The notes: generated by a model from the letters alone, not told the origin. 54,500 nucleotides of DNA from Marinomonas aquiplantarum (GCF_003314975.1 NZ_QNRF01000015.1:1-54500); one strand, 5' to 3'. Numbered from the stretch's first letter, positions 45,020-53,646 are shown. Numbers and translations are program-made.

Positions 45020-45820
45020 TCATGAAGAGGTTTTCCAATAAGCCACTAAATCAAGATGGGCAGGATTAATGAGCGACTTCAAGGTCATCAAACGACGTTT
45101 CATTTGCGCGATGACATGCGCTTCCGTCGCGGCCCATAACCACGTGGCATCACTTAGTGACAAAATCGGTAAGGTTTCTACCGCATGATATAACAGAGCC
45201 CCATACGGCTGACCGCCGTCTGAATCTCGGTATAGCCAGTTCAGTTTTGTATTATCACCGTGGGAAAGAGGAATTTCACTGTCTGCACTGGCCACTTCAA
45301 TCCAAGCATCAATGTGAGCATCATTTGGTAAAATCTCCAACCATCTCGCGAAAGCTGGCAAGCTGGTTTCATCCACAAAAAATACATAGTTAGCGGCATT
45401 GGTCGGCGGCAACTTAACCGATCTAGGGCCAAAAATGCCCAAAACGTCCCCTACTTTCGCTTGCTTTGCCCAAGGGCCGCCCACACCTTCGTCGTGTAAA
45501 ACAAAGTCAATGTCTAAAGTGCATGTGTGCTTATCAAAAGCACGAATGGTGTAATCACGAAAAGGTGAAAAACGCCCCTCCTTAGCCCCTTGCCAATCAG
45601 CCGAACCATTTTCCATCACATTCGGCATACGTAAGTGGTTGGGCGATTGAGGGAAAAACAATTTCACGTGTGCTTCTGGTGCCAAAGGATGAAAGCCAAA
45701 GCCTTCCAATTCAGACCCTTGCAGTCTAACGCGTCTTAAAGTGGGTGAGATATCCATGATCCTTATCACCTTAGCGGAACGTGGCTTAAGCGGGATTTCA
45801 ATCCTAGTATTTTTTAACAT
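45020..45820 (-). CDS. Siderophore-interacting protein (FAD/NAD(P)-dependent ferric-siderophore reductase)
   Basis: 266 residues. SIP family: FAD domain with RVRLQGSELEGFGFHPLAPEAHVKLFFPQ, RDYTIRAFD, DFVLHDEGVGGPWAKQAKVGDVLGIFGPRSVK and the C-terminal NAD(P)H domain with TLPAFARWLEILP, WLWAATEAHVIAQMKRRLM. These enzymes reduce cytoplasmic ferric-siderophore to release iron. It lies between permease and binding-protein genes. Confidence 0.93.
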   Translation of the reverse strand: MLKNTRIEIPLKPRSAKVIRIMDISPTLRRVRLQGSELEGFGFHPLAPEAHVKLFFPQSPNHLRMPNVMENGSADWQGAKEGRFSPFRDYTIRAFDKHTCTLDIDFVLHDEGVGGPWAKQAKVGDVLGIFGPRSVKLPPTNAANYVFFVDETSLPAFARWLEILPNDAHIDAWIEVASADSEIPLSHGDNTKLNWLYRDSDGGQPYGALLYHAVETLPILSLSDATWLWAATEAHVIAQMKRRLMTLKSLINPAHLDLVAYWKTSS

Positions 45821-45846
45821 GTTCCATTACTCATTCATCAACCATT

Positions 45847-46752
45847 TTAAAAACGGGAAGGATCGTTAAAGACCTGTTCCAGTTGCTGTAATGTGTTTTT
45901 CAATCCTTGCACACCACCGACGGCATTCAATGTCCCGACACCATCCAAATACACAATCTGTCCTTTTCGAGCGGCCGCCGTAGCATTCACTAGAGGGTTA
46001 TTCATTTGCTGCTGAACGTTTGAAGAAGGTTTCCCGACCGCTGCGTCACGATCCATCACAATTAACCAATCTGGGTTTTGTGCCAAAATATACTCAAAAG
46101 AAATGGGCGCTAACTCACCTAATTGCTTACTGTCATCACCGACTAGCGTCATGCCTAACTCGGACTGAAACCAATCTATGCGAGTTTTCGCGGTTAACAT
46201 ATTTAACGAGCGGCCAATCACCATCACCACCATCACAGAACCTGTCTTCGACACGGAGGCGGCGACCTGATCACGCAATTGTGTTAACTCATGTTCGATG
46301 CTCTTAGCTTGCTCAACTTTATCAAACAGCCGTGCCAAATCGTTCATCCGCTGAATGGCAGCTTGGTATGTGTTGCCTCTGGCCAAAGACAAGTCCACTG
46401 TCGGGGCGATTTCAGAAACCGACTCAAATTGTTTCGCGGAGCGCGTTCCTACGACAACAAAATCGGGCTGAAGACGATGAATCGCTTCTAAATCGGCGGT
46501 AAATAATGTCCCCACCTCTGACGCCTGATTCTGGTCTATGTAATTGAGGTGTATACCGGCTGGCATGCCGACTAATTTAACGCCAAGCGCATCCAGTGTA
46601 TCCACCACACCGGCCGGAAACGCAATGATTCGCTGCGGTGTTCCGGCCACATCAACGACACCTCGATACGTCTCAATGTCAGTCGCTTTCACACTAAATG
46701 ACATTAAAACTAACACCGTAAAAATCACGCTAAAACGCATTGCTGAGCACAT
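45847..46752 (-). CDS. Periplasmic iron-siderophore binding protein
   Basis: 301 residues with signal peptide (RFSVIFTVLVLMSFSVKA-T). No lipobox Cys. TroA/FatB/CeuE-type domain: TPQRIIAFPAGVVDTLDALGVKLVGMP, LEAIHRLQPDFVVVGTRSAKQFESV, PDWLIVMDRDAAVGKPSS. The DRDAAVG motif is common in FatB/VctP/CeuE, suggesting catecholate-type ligand. ATG 46752 is preferred (AGG upstream) over the Met at 46740. Confidence 0.9.
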   Translation of the reverse strand: MCSAMRFSVIFTVLVLMSFSVKATDIETYRGVVDVAGTPQRIIAFPAGVVDTLDALGVKLVGMPAGIHLNYIDQNQASEVGTLFTADLEAIHRLQPDFVVVGTRSAKQFESVSEIAPTVDLSLARGNTYQAAIQRMNDLARLFDKVEQAKSIEHELTQLRDQVAASVSKTGSVMVVMVIGRSLNMLTAKTRIDWFQSELGMTLVGDDSKQLGELAPISFEYILAQNPDWLIVMDRDAAVGKPSSNVQQQMNNPLVNATAAARKGQIVYLDGVGTLNAVGGVQGLKNTLQQLEQVFNDPSRF

Positions 46753-46778
46753 TTTTTGATACCTATATCATTCAAAAT

Positions 46779-47663
46779 TTATGTCTGCGCCAAATAATCT
46801 TCTAAGAATGCTTTTGGCGTCATACCATAAGCTCGACGAAAAGCATGAATAAAACTCGAAGCATGTTGATAACCCACAAGCCATGCGGCTTCTGAAATGG
46901 ACTTCTGTTGCTCTAACATAATCACTTTGGCTCGGGCTAAACGCTGTTCAGTGACCCAGTTTCCCAGAGGTCTTCCTAGCTGCTCAACCGCACGACGTTG
47001 GAGAGTTCGAACGCTCGTATGTAACGCCTCCGCCATGGCTTGAATATCAAATATTCCCTGATCCAAAAGTCGTTCTAGACTTTGCTGTAATGGCGTCGTG
47101 TTACCTTGCTCTAAACCCATAAAGTGTTGCCACGTGGTATTTAATAACAATAACCCCAACATGTCTTTATGCAGAAGGTTGTCATCATCACACGCTGCTA
47201 ACCATTGCTCACAGCCTGTTTGCATCGCCAGTGTCAAAGGCCAATCCCTAACTGCCTGACGGTAAACATCAACAGACAAGGTACCTTGAGCATCATGATC
47301 TTTTAACCAACGCTCCATGCCTCGCAAGACCACTTTTTCATCACATTGACCCGCAAACGTCACTCGGCGAAACAAGGTTTTGTCACTCAAACTGATCATG
47401 ATGCAGCGGCCTTGATCCGTCGCCGAAAAGTGGTAGTCCTGCTTCCCTAGGGAGAACTGCAGCTCACCTTTTAACAAAAAGACAAAGGTAATGTGCGGGT
47501 TCACATTCACTGTGTTATCCACACTACGACGATAGGTATTACGCCCACCATGAATCGCCACACCACTTTTGAGTGAATCAAAACGATAATCCCCTGAGTA
47601 ATAGTCACGAATTAACGCATCGTCATAAGAATCATTATCGTGCAGTGAGCCAGTATAGAACAC
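46779..47663 (-). CDS. AraC-family regulator of iron uptake (PchR-like)
   Basis: 294 residues. The N-terminal half is a PchR-type ligand domain (VAIHGGRNTYRRSVDNTV; ITFVFLLKGELQFSLG). The C-terminal AraC DNA-binding domain has FDIQAMAEALHTSVRTLQRRAVEQLGRPLGNWVTEQRL and ISEAAWLVGYQHASSFIHAFRRAYGMTPKAFLEDY. PchR-like proteins activate siderophore uptake when the ferric siderophore is present. The start is GTG (47661-47663), with GAGGGG six bases upstream. It is the first gene of the minus-strand operon and divergent from the receptor. Confidence 0.9.
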   Translation of the reverse strand: MFYTGSLHDNDSYDDALIRDYYSGDYRFDSLKSGVAIHGGRNTYRRSVDNTVNVNPHITFVFLLKGELQFSLGKQDYHFSATDQGRCIMISLSDKTLFRRVTFAGQCDEKVVLRGMERWLKDHDAQGTLSVDVYRQAVRDWPLTLAMQTGCEQWLAACDDDNLLHKDMLGLLLLNTTWQHFMGLEQGNTTPLQQSLERLLDQGIFDIQAMAEALHTSVRTLQRRAVEQLGRPLGNWVTEQRLARAKVIMLEQQKSISEAAWLVGYQHASSFIHAFRRAYGMTPKAFLEDYLAQT

Positions 47664-47745
47664 TGTTATCCCCTCTCTAAAGGTGTTGGCAGATTTTCCA
47701 AGTAGATTGGCAAAATTTCGACATCAGACAAAAATTCACTTGGCA

Positions 47746-47780
47746 TATAATAAATGTAAACGATAACTCTTCTCATTAGC
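47746..47780 (+). promoter_or_regulatory. Receptor promoter with putative Fur box
   Basis: TATAAT at 47746-47751 is a -10 candidate. GATAACTCTTCTCATTAGC at 47762-47780 matches the 19-base Fur consensus at 13 positions and is close to the expected transcription start. It sits in the only promoter gap of the island, so it may serve both directions. Confidence 0.6.
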
Positions 47781-47809
47781 AATGAGAAAAAATTATACAA
47801 GGAATAAAA

Positions 47810-49897
47810 ATGTCAAAATACCCTAAGTTTGCATTTACTACGCTTTTCTCTTGCATGGTCTTTAGTTCATTTACTTGGGCCGAAAACCAAATTCGCTTAT
47901 CAACCCTGACTGTTGAAGGGAATGAGCTCTACCAAGAAGAAGCATCCGAAGAGTCTGAATCCTACACTGTGGATGGTGCAACCGTTGGTAGCAAAACCCC
48001 CGCTACCCTACGTGACATTCCTCAATCTGTGAGCGTCATTACTCATCAAAGTATCAAAGATCAAAATGCCGATACTTTGGAAGAAATCGCCGAAAACACC
48101 CCTGGTTTACGAATGCTGCCTAACGAAAGAGGTCGTTCTTCGGTCATTGCGCGTGGCTATAAATATTCTGAGTACAATGTGGACGGTCTTCCCGCTCAGA
48201 TGGAAAGCCGATTGGGAACCATGCCTAACCTAGCGGCGTTTGATCGCATCGAAATTATGCGAGGCCCATCAGGCTTATTCGATGCCAGCGGAGAAATGGG
48301 GGGAATCATTAACCTCATTCGAAAACGTGGCACAGATGAGTTTCAAGGCAACGCTGAAGTCAGCCTAGGCACCAATGAGCAATATGAGGCAGGGCTGGAC
48401 ATTGGGTCACCACTCAATGACGACGGCAGCGTCCGTGGCCGCTTAGTCATCAACGGTTTTGGTGAAACACCGGAAGAAACTGACAAGTCGGAACATCACG
48501 AAACCTTGTACACAGCGATCGACATCGACTTAAACGACAACACCACATTGGGGTTGGGATTCCTTCATCAAGCCCGCGATGTTACGCCCAACAATGGCTT
48601 ACCACTAGATGCAAACGGCAATTTATTAAGCCTGCCAAATCACGATTACTACGCCCCAAGTTGGAACAGTTTCACCATGGAAAGTGATGACTTCTTTGCC
48701 GATATCACTCACTCTTTTGCTAATGGTGGCTATGGCAAAGTGGGGATGCGTTACCGAGAAAACACCAGTGACTGGAACTATATGTATGCGGGTTCCGCCA
48801 TTAGCTCGACAGATACCGTTTCCATGCTCCCTTACGCAGGCGATGTCGAACAAAAAGCCTTTGTTGTCGATGCCAGCTACAGCCAACCCTTTGACTTTAT
48901 GGGAACGATTTCCGAATTCGTGATGGGCGCGGATTATAAAAAATTTGAAGATGACCGACGCGAATACAAAAGTCGAGCAGGCACCACTTACGCCGTGTCA
49001 GACCTCAGTAGCATTGCTTATTACGATATCCTAGCAACCAATGGTGCAAGCTCTTATAGCAATGTTCAACGAGAAGAGACTGGCTTATATGGCAAGTTAA
49101 CCCTTCGTCCGATCGCCAATTTGGCTATCATTGCAGGGGCCAGAGCAAGCCAATGGGACATTACCAACACCAACAAACTCACTGACTCAACCACAACACG
49201 CAGTGACAACAAAGCCATCTGGTACGGTGGTGCAGTATACGATCTCGATGACTCTCATAGCCTATACGCCAGTGCTTCCGAATTGTACGTTCCTCAAGAA
49301 TATGTCGATGCGAATGGCGACGTACTTGACCCACGTGAAGGCAAGCAAGTCGAGTTGGGCATCAAATCAAGCTATCTAGATGACGCCATTCAAGCACGCT
49401 TTAGTCTCTATCAAATTGATGATAAAAACGCCTGGGGTGTTAATTCTTCACGAGAATTCATCGCAACCGGTAAACGCCGAATGCAAGGTGCTGAAATTGA
49501 AATCATTGGTCAGGTAACAGAAGACTTTAAAGTCATTGCGGGGTACAGCTACATTGATACGGACATTATTGAAGAAAGCTCATATGACGTACTGATTAGT
49601 TATATGCCAGAGCACATGTTCAACCTATGGGGCAGCTATCAGGTAAATGAAAAATTGAATGTGGGTCTTGGTTTGAACACCTTAAGCAAAATCGAAAACG
49701 ATTCCGGTGCTGATGCCAGTGCTTACGAAGTGGTCAACGCCATGATGTCCTACCAATTCACCCCAGAACTAAGCGCACAGCTAAATATTGATAACCTACT
49801 CAATGAGAAGTACTACGCTCGCGTTGGTGATTCAGGTCAATTCAATATCCCAGGGGCAGAGCGCGCCGCGAAAGCCACTATCCGCTATCAATTTTAA
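47810..49897 (+). CDS. TonB-dependent siderophore receptor
   Basis: 695 residues, with signal peptide (FSCMVFSSFTWA-ENQ). TonB box region near LSTLTVEGNE. Plug domain: TPATLRDIPQSVSVITHQSIKDQNADTLEEIAENTPGL, DGLPAQMESRLGTMPNLAAFDRIEIMRGPSGLFDASGEMGGIINLIRKR. C-terminal 22-stranded beta barrel ends ...YYARVGDSGQFNIPGAERAAKATIRYQF. FhuA/FoxA/FpvA type, suggesting hydroxamate, catecholate or mixed ligand. AAGGAA precedes the ATG. Divergent from the AraC gene, and followed after 49 bases by the flavin monooxygenase. Confidence 0.95.
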   Translation: MSKYPKFAFTTLFSCMVFSSFTWAENQIRLSTLTVEGNELYQEEASEESESYTVDGATVGSKTPATLRDIPQSVSVITHQSIKDQNADTLEEIAENTPGLRMLPNERGRSSVIARGYKYSEYNVDGLPAQMESRLGTMPNLAAFDRIEIMRGPSGLFDASGEMGGIINLIRKRGTDEFQGNAEVSLGTNEQYEAGLDIGSPLNDDGSVRGRLVINGFGETPEETDKSEHHETLYTAIDIDLNDNTTLGLGFLHQARDVTPNNGLPLDANGNLLSLPNHDYYAPSWNSFTMESDDFFADITHSFANGGYGKVGMRYRENTSDWNYMYAGSAISSTDTVSMLPYAGDVEQKAFVVDASYSQPFDFMGTISEFVMGADYKKFEDDRREYKSRAGTTYAVSDLSSIAYYDILATNGASSYSNVQREETGLYGKLTLRPIANLAIIAGARASQWDITNTNKLTDSTTTRSDNKAIWYGGAVYDLDDSHSLYASASELYVPQEYVDANGDVLDPREGKQVELGIKSSYLDDAIQARFSLYQIDDKNAWGVNSSREFIATGKRRMQGAEIEIIGQVTEDFKVIAGYSYIDTDIIEESSYDVLISYMPEHMFNLWGSYQVNEKLNVGLGLNTLSKIENDSGADASAYEVVNAMMSYQFTPELSAQLNIDNLLNEKYYARVGDSGQFNIPGAERAAKATIRYQF

Positions 49898-49906
49898 TCA
49901 CTAAGG

Positions 49907-49976
49907 TATCGGTCTCATAGGGTAATATGAGACCGATAAAGGCATTATGAGTCAATCTAGTATCCATATCGGTCTC
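49907..49976 (+). promoter_or_regulatory. Mutually exclusive hairpins around the LLM gene start
   Basis: TATCGGTCTCAT (49907-49918) pairs with ATGAGACCGATA (49927-49938), a perfect 12-bp stem in the 49-base receptor-monooxygenase gap. The same middle arm can pair with TATCGGTCTC at 49967-49976, inside the gene. The second fold would place the AAAGG site (49938-49942) and ATG (49947) in its loop. Confidence 0.6.
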
Positions 49977-51248
49977 GCCTTAGTCATGGGCTGGCTAAGC
50001 GCAAATGGCTGGCGACGAGACAACAGCCAAGTCGAGCAACTATTCAACCTCCAACCTTACCTTGATCTTGCTAAGCAAGCCGAACAAGCCAAACTCGATT
50101 TCGTTTTTCGCCCCGATACACTCTTTTTAAAAACTACCCCTTTGGCAACCGAACCCGGCTTTAGCAATCTCGACCCTTTTGTCTTACTGTCCGCGATCGC
50201 CAGCCATACTCAAAAAATCGGCTTAGTCGCCACCGCGTCTACCACCTTCTTACCGCCTTATGTTGTCGCACGACAATTACAATCACTCCATTGGTTAAGC
50301 CAAGGTCGTGCTGGCTGGAACCTCGTCACGGCCATTGAAGGACAACAAAACTTCGGTGAAACCCCATTATCGCCTTCAAAGCAGCGTTATGAAAAAGCGC
50401 AAGAACATCTAAAAGTGGTTCAGAAACTCTGGCACAGCTACCCAAATAGCAGCCTCAAAATGGACAAACAAACCAAGCAATTTGCCGATATTGAACAGAT
50501 TCACCCCATTCGGCACACTGGCGAATACTTCCATGTCGCAGGACCACTTAGTACACCTGCCACACCTTTCGGTGACATTCCATTATTTCAAGCAGGTGCC
50601 TCCGATGAAGGACGTGCCTTTGCTGCCAAAGTCGCCAGCGCGGTGTTTGCCGCGACACCCGATTTAGAAGCCGGCATAGAACTACGACAGGACTTAAGGA
50701 AGAGAGCCGCACAATTGGGCCGAGATCCAAACGAAATCAAAGTATTACCTGGGTTAAGCTTATACCTCGCCGAAACACGCAAAGAAGCCGAAAACTGTTA
50801 CCGCGACACACATACTGGTTTCGACCTTGAGCGTCGCTATGCTTATGTTGAAGAAGCCATTGGTTTAAACCTGAGGGACTATGACGATCACCATGTCCTA
50901 ACGGAAACCGATCTACCTGAATTAACCAGACCAGTCCGCAGCCAAACCCACAGTAACCTTATGCGTCAATACATCATCCGAGAACACCCCAGTGTAAACA
51001 CCTTTCTACAACGCCCCGAAGTCTGCGGTTCATCTCACTGGTTAGTCATCGGAACAGCGGAAGATGCGGTAGACAGCATTATCGAGCGTTTATCGGCTGG
51101 CGCTGCAGACGGCTTCATCGCCATTCCCGGCGGCCACATACAATCCGCTCAATTATTCTTTGAAAAGATCATTCCCTCCCTCGTGGAACAAGGCTGGTTT
51201 CGTGAGGACTACCACGGTAACACCTTAGCGGAACATTTGTTGGGGTAA
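49947..51248 (+). CDS. LLM-class flavin-dependent monooxygenase (NtaA/DszA/SnaA family)
   Basis: 433 residues, about the family's usual ~440. Bacterial luciferase-like fold: IHIGLALVMGWLSANGWRRD, LDFVFRPDTLF, TQKIGLVATASTTFLPPYVVARQLQSLHWLSQGRAGWNLVTAIEGQQNFGETPLSPSKQRYEKAQE, IPLFQAGASDEGRAFAAKVASAVFAATP, and GTAEDAVDSIIERLSAGAADGFIAIP. Such enzymes, using FMNH2 from a partner, oxidise nitrilotriacetate, EDTA or organosulfur compounds. Placement directly behind a TonB receptor suggests a role in cleaving an imported chelator or siderophore; this is inference. No flavin reductase gene is adjacent; the SIP may supply electrons. Confidence 0.88.
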   Translation: MSQSSIHIGLALVMGWLSANGWRRDNSQVEQLFNLQPYLDLAKQAEQAKLDFVFRPDTLFLKTTPLATEPGFSNLDPFVLLSAIASHTQKIGLVATASTTFLPPYVVARQLQSLHWLSQGRAGWNLVTAIEGQQNFGETPLSPSKQRYEKAQEHLKVVQKLWHSYPNSSLKMDKQTKQFADIEQIHPIRHTGEYFHVAGPLSTPATPFGDIPLFQAGASDEGRAFAAKVASAVFAATPDLEAGIELRQDLRKRAAQLGRDPNEIKVLPGLSLYLAETRKEAENCYRDTHTGFDLERRYAYVEEAIGLNLRDYDDHHVLTETDLPELTRPVRSQTHSNLMRQYIIREHPSVNTFLQRPEVCGSSHWLVIGTAEDAVDSIIERLSAGAADGFIAIPGGHIQSAQLFFEKIIPSLVEQGWFREDYHGNTLAEHLLG

Positions 51249-51269
51249 GTTTTGAGCGTTTTTTAGGAT

Positions 51270-51308
51270 TAGAAGCCAGATGAAGAATGCTTTTTCCGTC
51301 TGGCTTTG
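51270..51308 (+). terminator. Terminator-like hairpin after the LLM gene
   Basis: AGCCAGA (51271-51277) pairs with TCTGGCT (51298-51304) around a 20-base loop, followed by TTTG. Weak T run. Confidence 0.5.
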
Positions 51309-51357
51309 AGTTTATAGTGGTGAGGGAGGGATGGTTAGGAACGCTCTGAACGTTGTT

Positions 51358-51416
51358 GGGCGTTAACACCTGGTCTGGTGGGCCTTTAAATACTATCCTC
51401 CCCTGCTTTAGTGCAA
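51358..51416. repeat. 59-bp perfect direct repeat, copy 2 (intergenic)
   Basis: Exact copy of 42395-42453, same orientation, 8963 bases away. It lies after the monooxygenase terminator and 27 bases from the AraC stop. It is a stray fragment of the ATPase gene and belongs to no frame here. Confidence 0.95.
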
Positions 51417-51442
51417 TGATTATATCTTCTTACCGTTAACCG

Positions 51443-52357
51443 TTATTCATTGCTGGCGAGGTTAGCCTCAAGCAAAAACTTCGATGGCGGCTGGCCCGTA
51501 TGTTTGCTAAAAGCAGTGCTAAAAGCACTTGCAGACTGATAACCAACCCGCTCCGCAATAGTTGCCATAGTATAGGTTTGACGCCGCAAAAGATCTTTTG
51601 CAACAGCCATGCGCCATGTAATTACATACTCCATTGGCGTACAACCTACTGCTTTACTAAAACGTTGAAAAAAAGTAGAACGAGATAACGAGGCCTCTTT
51701 TGCTAATTGATTAACCGTCCATGATTGACTTACATCTTGGTGGATTTTTCGAATTGCGATAGCAAGTCGTTCATCGGCTAAACCCACCAATAAACCAGGC
51801 ACATCCGGTGTATCCATCTTAGTTCTAAAGGCTTCAATAAGCAGAACTTCTAATAATCGAGCTAAGACAGATTCTCGACCAGGACGCTGCGTCAAGGACT
51901 CCTCAATAACAAGCTCGACCAAGGTAGTGAGCCTTGTAGCTTCACGGATATGAACAAGATTAGGGAGAAGCGATACCAATATTTTTGAATCAGGCGCTTC
52001 AAATTGACAATGCCCAATGAGTAAATGAGCATTCAACTCACATTCTGTTTCACCGACAAAATAGGTACTGGCCGCGGTTTTAATGGGCACAGTATCAGCT
52101 TCTTCCAACGAAGGTGGTTGGCTACTTGTTACAATAAAAGCATGCGCTTCTGGAACGAGAACAAAATCGCCAGAGGTTAAACAAATCGGTTCATCGCCTT
52201 TTAAGGTGAACTCACAACTTCCCTTTAGTACAACACAAAAAAAAGGGTTGCCGATTTCTTCATGCCTAATTCGCCATGTACCTGCAGCTTGCACCACCTT
52301 GGAAAAATCCGCTTTGGGCTTTAACAAGGTCACTATACTCGAAAGAGGATCCATCAT
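51443..52357 (-). CDS. AraC-family regulator with cupin-type N-terminal domain
   Basis: 304 residues (start ATG-ATG). N-terminal cupin_6-type domain (WRIRHEEIGNPFFCVVLKGSCEFTLKGDEPICLTSGDFVLVPEAHAFI). The C-terminal double HTH holds WTVNQLAKEASLSRSTFFQRFSKAVGCTPMEYVITWRMAVAKDLL and MATIAERVGYQSASAFSTAFSKHTGQPPSKFL. It is divergent from the alpha/beta hydrolase and likely regulates it. Composition is more AT-rich than the neighbouring iron island, suggesting a separate acquisition. Confidence 0.88.
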   Translation of the reverse strand: MMDPLSSIVTLLKPKADFSKVVQAAGTWRIRHEEIGNPFFCVVLKGSCEFTLKGDEPICLTSGDFVLVPEAHAFIVTSSQPPSLEEADTVPIKTAASTYFVGETECELNAHLLIGHCQFEAPDSKILVSLLPNLVHIREATRLTTLVELVIEESLTQRPGRESVLARLLEVLLIEAFRTKMDTPDVPGLLVGLADERLAIAIRKIHQDVSQSWTVNQLAKEASLSRSTFFQRFSKAVGCTPMEYVITWRMAVAKDLLRRQTYTMATIAERVGYQSASAFSTAFSKHTGQPPSKFLLEANLASNE

Positions 52358-52370
52358 TTGAATACTATTG

Positions 52371-52396
52371 ATAATGTAATATGGACTTTACATTAT
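52371..52396. promoter_or_regulatory. Inverted repeat in the AraC-hydrolase intergenic region
   Basis: ATAATGTAA (52371-52379) and TTACATTAT (52388-52396) are perfect 9-base arms with an 8-base spacer, between the divergent start codons. A likely regulator site. Confidence 0.6.
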
Positions 52397-52452
52397 ATAT
52401 TGTACAGCCATCTTTAAATAGAGTTAACACCTCAACCATGTGAGGAACTTCT

Positions 52453-53403
52453 ATGAATAATCTCGTTACTGAATCCAAAAACATTCCAGGATCTAATCGA
52501 CAACTTACCCAGTCTATTAGTCCGATCACCTTAACTATTGAAGACCGTGAAACACCACTTGAACTAAGGGTTACACTGCCTGTAAGTGGAGATAACATCC
52601 CAGTTATCTTACTTTCTCATGGTCATGGCCCGTCGTCGTACTTACCCTCTAAAGATGGTTATGCTCCTCTCGTAAACTATTACGCAGAGCAGGGTTTTGC
52701 CGTTATACAACCAACTCATGCAAGCTCAAAAGTCGGAGGTCTAGGCAATAACCACCCAGATGCGCCACTCTTTCTTAATCAAAGAGTGCTTGAAATAAAA
52801 ACGATATTAGACAGTTTGACGCAAATTGAGCGTGATACCGTCTGTCTTTCTGGCCGTTTAGATAAAGAGCGTATCGCGATCGTGGGGCATTCTGCAGGGG
52901 CGATGACAGCAGCTATGCTAATGGGCATGACGCTACCACATATAAGCAGCGTATTAGATCAGCGCATCAAAGTGGGAGCTCTGTTAGCAGCTGTGGGCAA
53001 AGGGGGAGATGATTTAGTTGAATCAGCAAGAGAAAGGTTCCCTGAAATTAATCCAGACTACTCATCAATGATCACAAAAAATTTAGTGATATATGGTGAT
53101 CAAGATCTTAGCCCCCACTTTACAGAAAGAGATGCTGATTGGCATGCGGACCCATATTACATTGCTCCAGGAAGTAATTTTTTGCTGACGTTAATAGGCG
53201 GCAAACATGGGCTAGGCGGTGTTGCAGGTTATGATGCTAAAGAAACCGATGACGAAGACCCTGATCGTCTCGCCATCACTCAAAAAATGACTGCTGCTTA
53301 TTTGAAATCGGCTTTATACGACGATGAGAAAATATGGAAGGATGCCTGTAAAGCACTAGAAACGTATGCCAGTAATCACGCCCACATAAAACAAAAAAAT
53401 TGA
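52453..53403 (+). CDS. Alpha/beta hydrolase (chlorophyllase/dienelactone hydrolase-like)
   Basis: 316 residues, no signal peptide. PVILLSHGHGPSSYLPSKDGYAPLVNYYAEQGFAVIQPTHASS provides the HGxG-like oxyanion region. The catalytic Ser is in the AIVGHSAGAMTAAMLMG nucleophile elbow. An Asp (YGDQDLSP) and a late His (GGKHGLGG) complete a plausible triad. The group includes PET hydrolase-like and chlorophyllase-like esterases; substrate unknown. GTGAGGAACTTCT precedes the ATG. Divergent from its presumed AraC regulator. Confidence 0.8.
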   Translation: MNNLVTESKNIPGSNRQLTQSISPITLTIEDRETPLELRVTLPVSGDNIPVILLSHGHGPSSYLPSKDGYAPLVNYYAEQGFAVIQPTHASSKVGGLGNNHPDAPLFLNQRVLEIKTILDSLTQIERDTVCLSGRLDKERIAIVGHSAGAMTAAMLMGMTLPHISSVLDQRIKVGALLAAVGKGGDDLVESARERFPEINPDYSSMITKNLVIYGDQDLSPHFTERDADWHADPYYIAPGSNFLLTLIGGKHGLGGVAGYDAKETDDEDPDRLAITQKMTAAYLKSALYDDEKIWKDACKALETYASNHAHIKQKN

Positions 53404-53646
53404 GCGCTAAGAGTTTGAGGATGTTTAAGTCTCTATTAATTTAAAAATCATTTTGAGGGGATAGACTTAAAGTCAAACGAGTTCTACTTCTACCATCTCA
53501 GGGGGCAGATCCCTATACGTACATCAGGTTCTTACTACTGCCAACGACTTAGGGGTCTGACTCCTTGCAAGATCCTAGGTTTGATTTTCCTACAGGCGTA
53601 AAAAAGCCCTGACAGGATAACCTATCAGGGCTTCTTAGTATTTAAA
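53404..53646. other. Repeat-rich intergenic flank with a copy of the rRNA terminator
   Basis: It holds CTCAGGGGGCAGATCCC (53499-53513 region, repeated at 53718-53733), a GGGGTCTGACTCC hairpin-like motif, and a second copy of the rRNA-operon terminator hairpin at 53606-53631. The segment CCTTGCAAGATCCTAGGTTTGA also recurs at 54328-54349. No gene is seen. Confidence 0.6.
53606..53631 (-). terminator. Rho-independent terminator (second copy)
   Basis: On minus, GCCCTGATAGG-TTAT-CCTGTCAGGGC followed by TTTTTT, identical to the functional rRNA terminator at 54371-54396. It follows the 5S remnant. Confidence 0.9.

Noticed and set aside
51169..51369. 66-codon minus frame antisense to the LLM 3' end
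   Set aside because: No motif; overlaps the end of a conserved gene and the orphan repeat.
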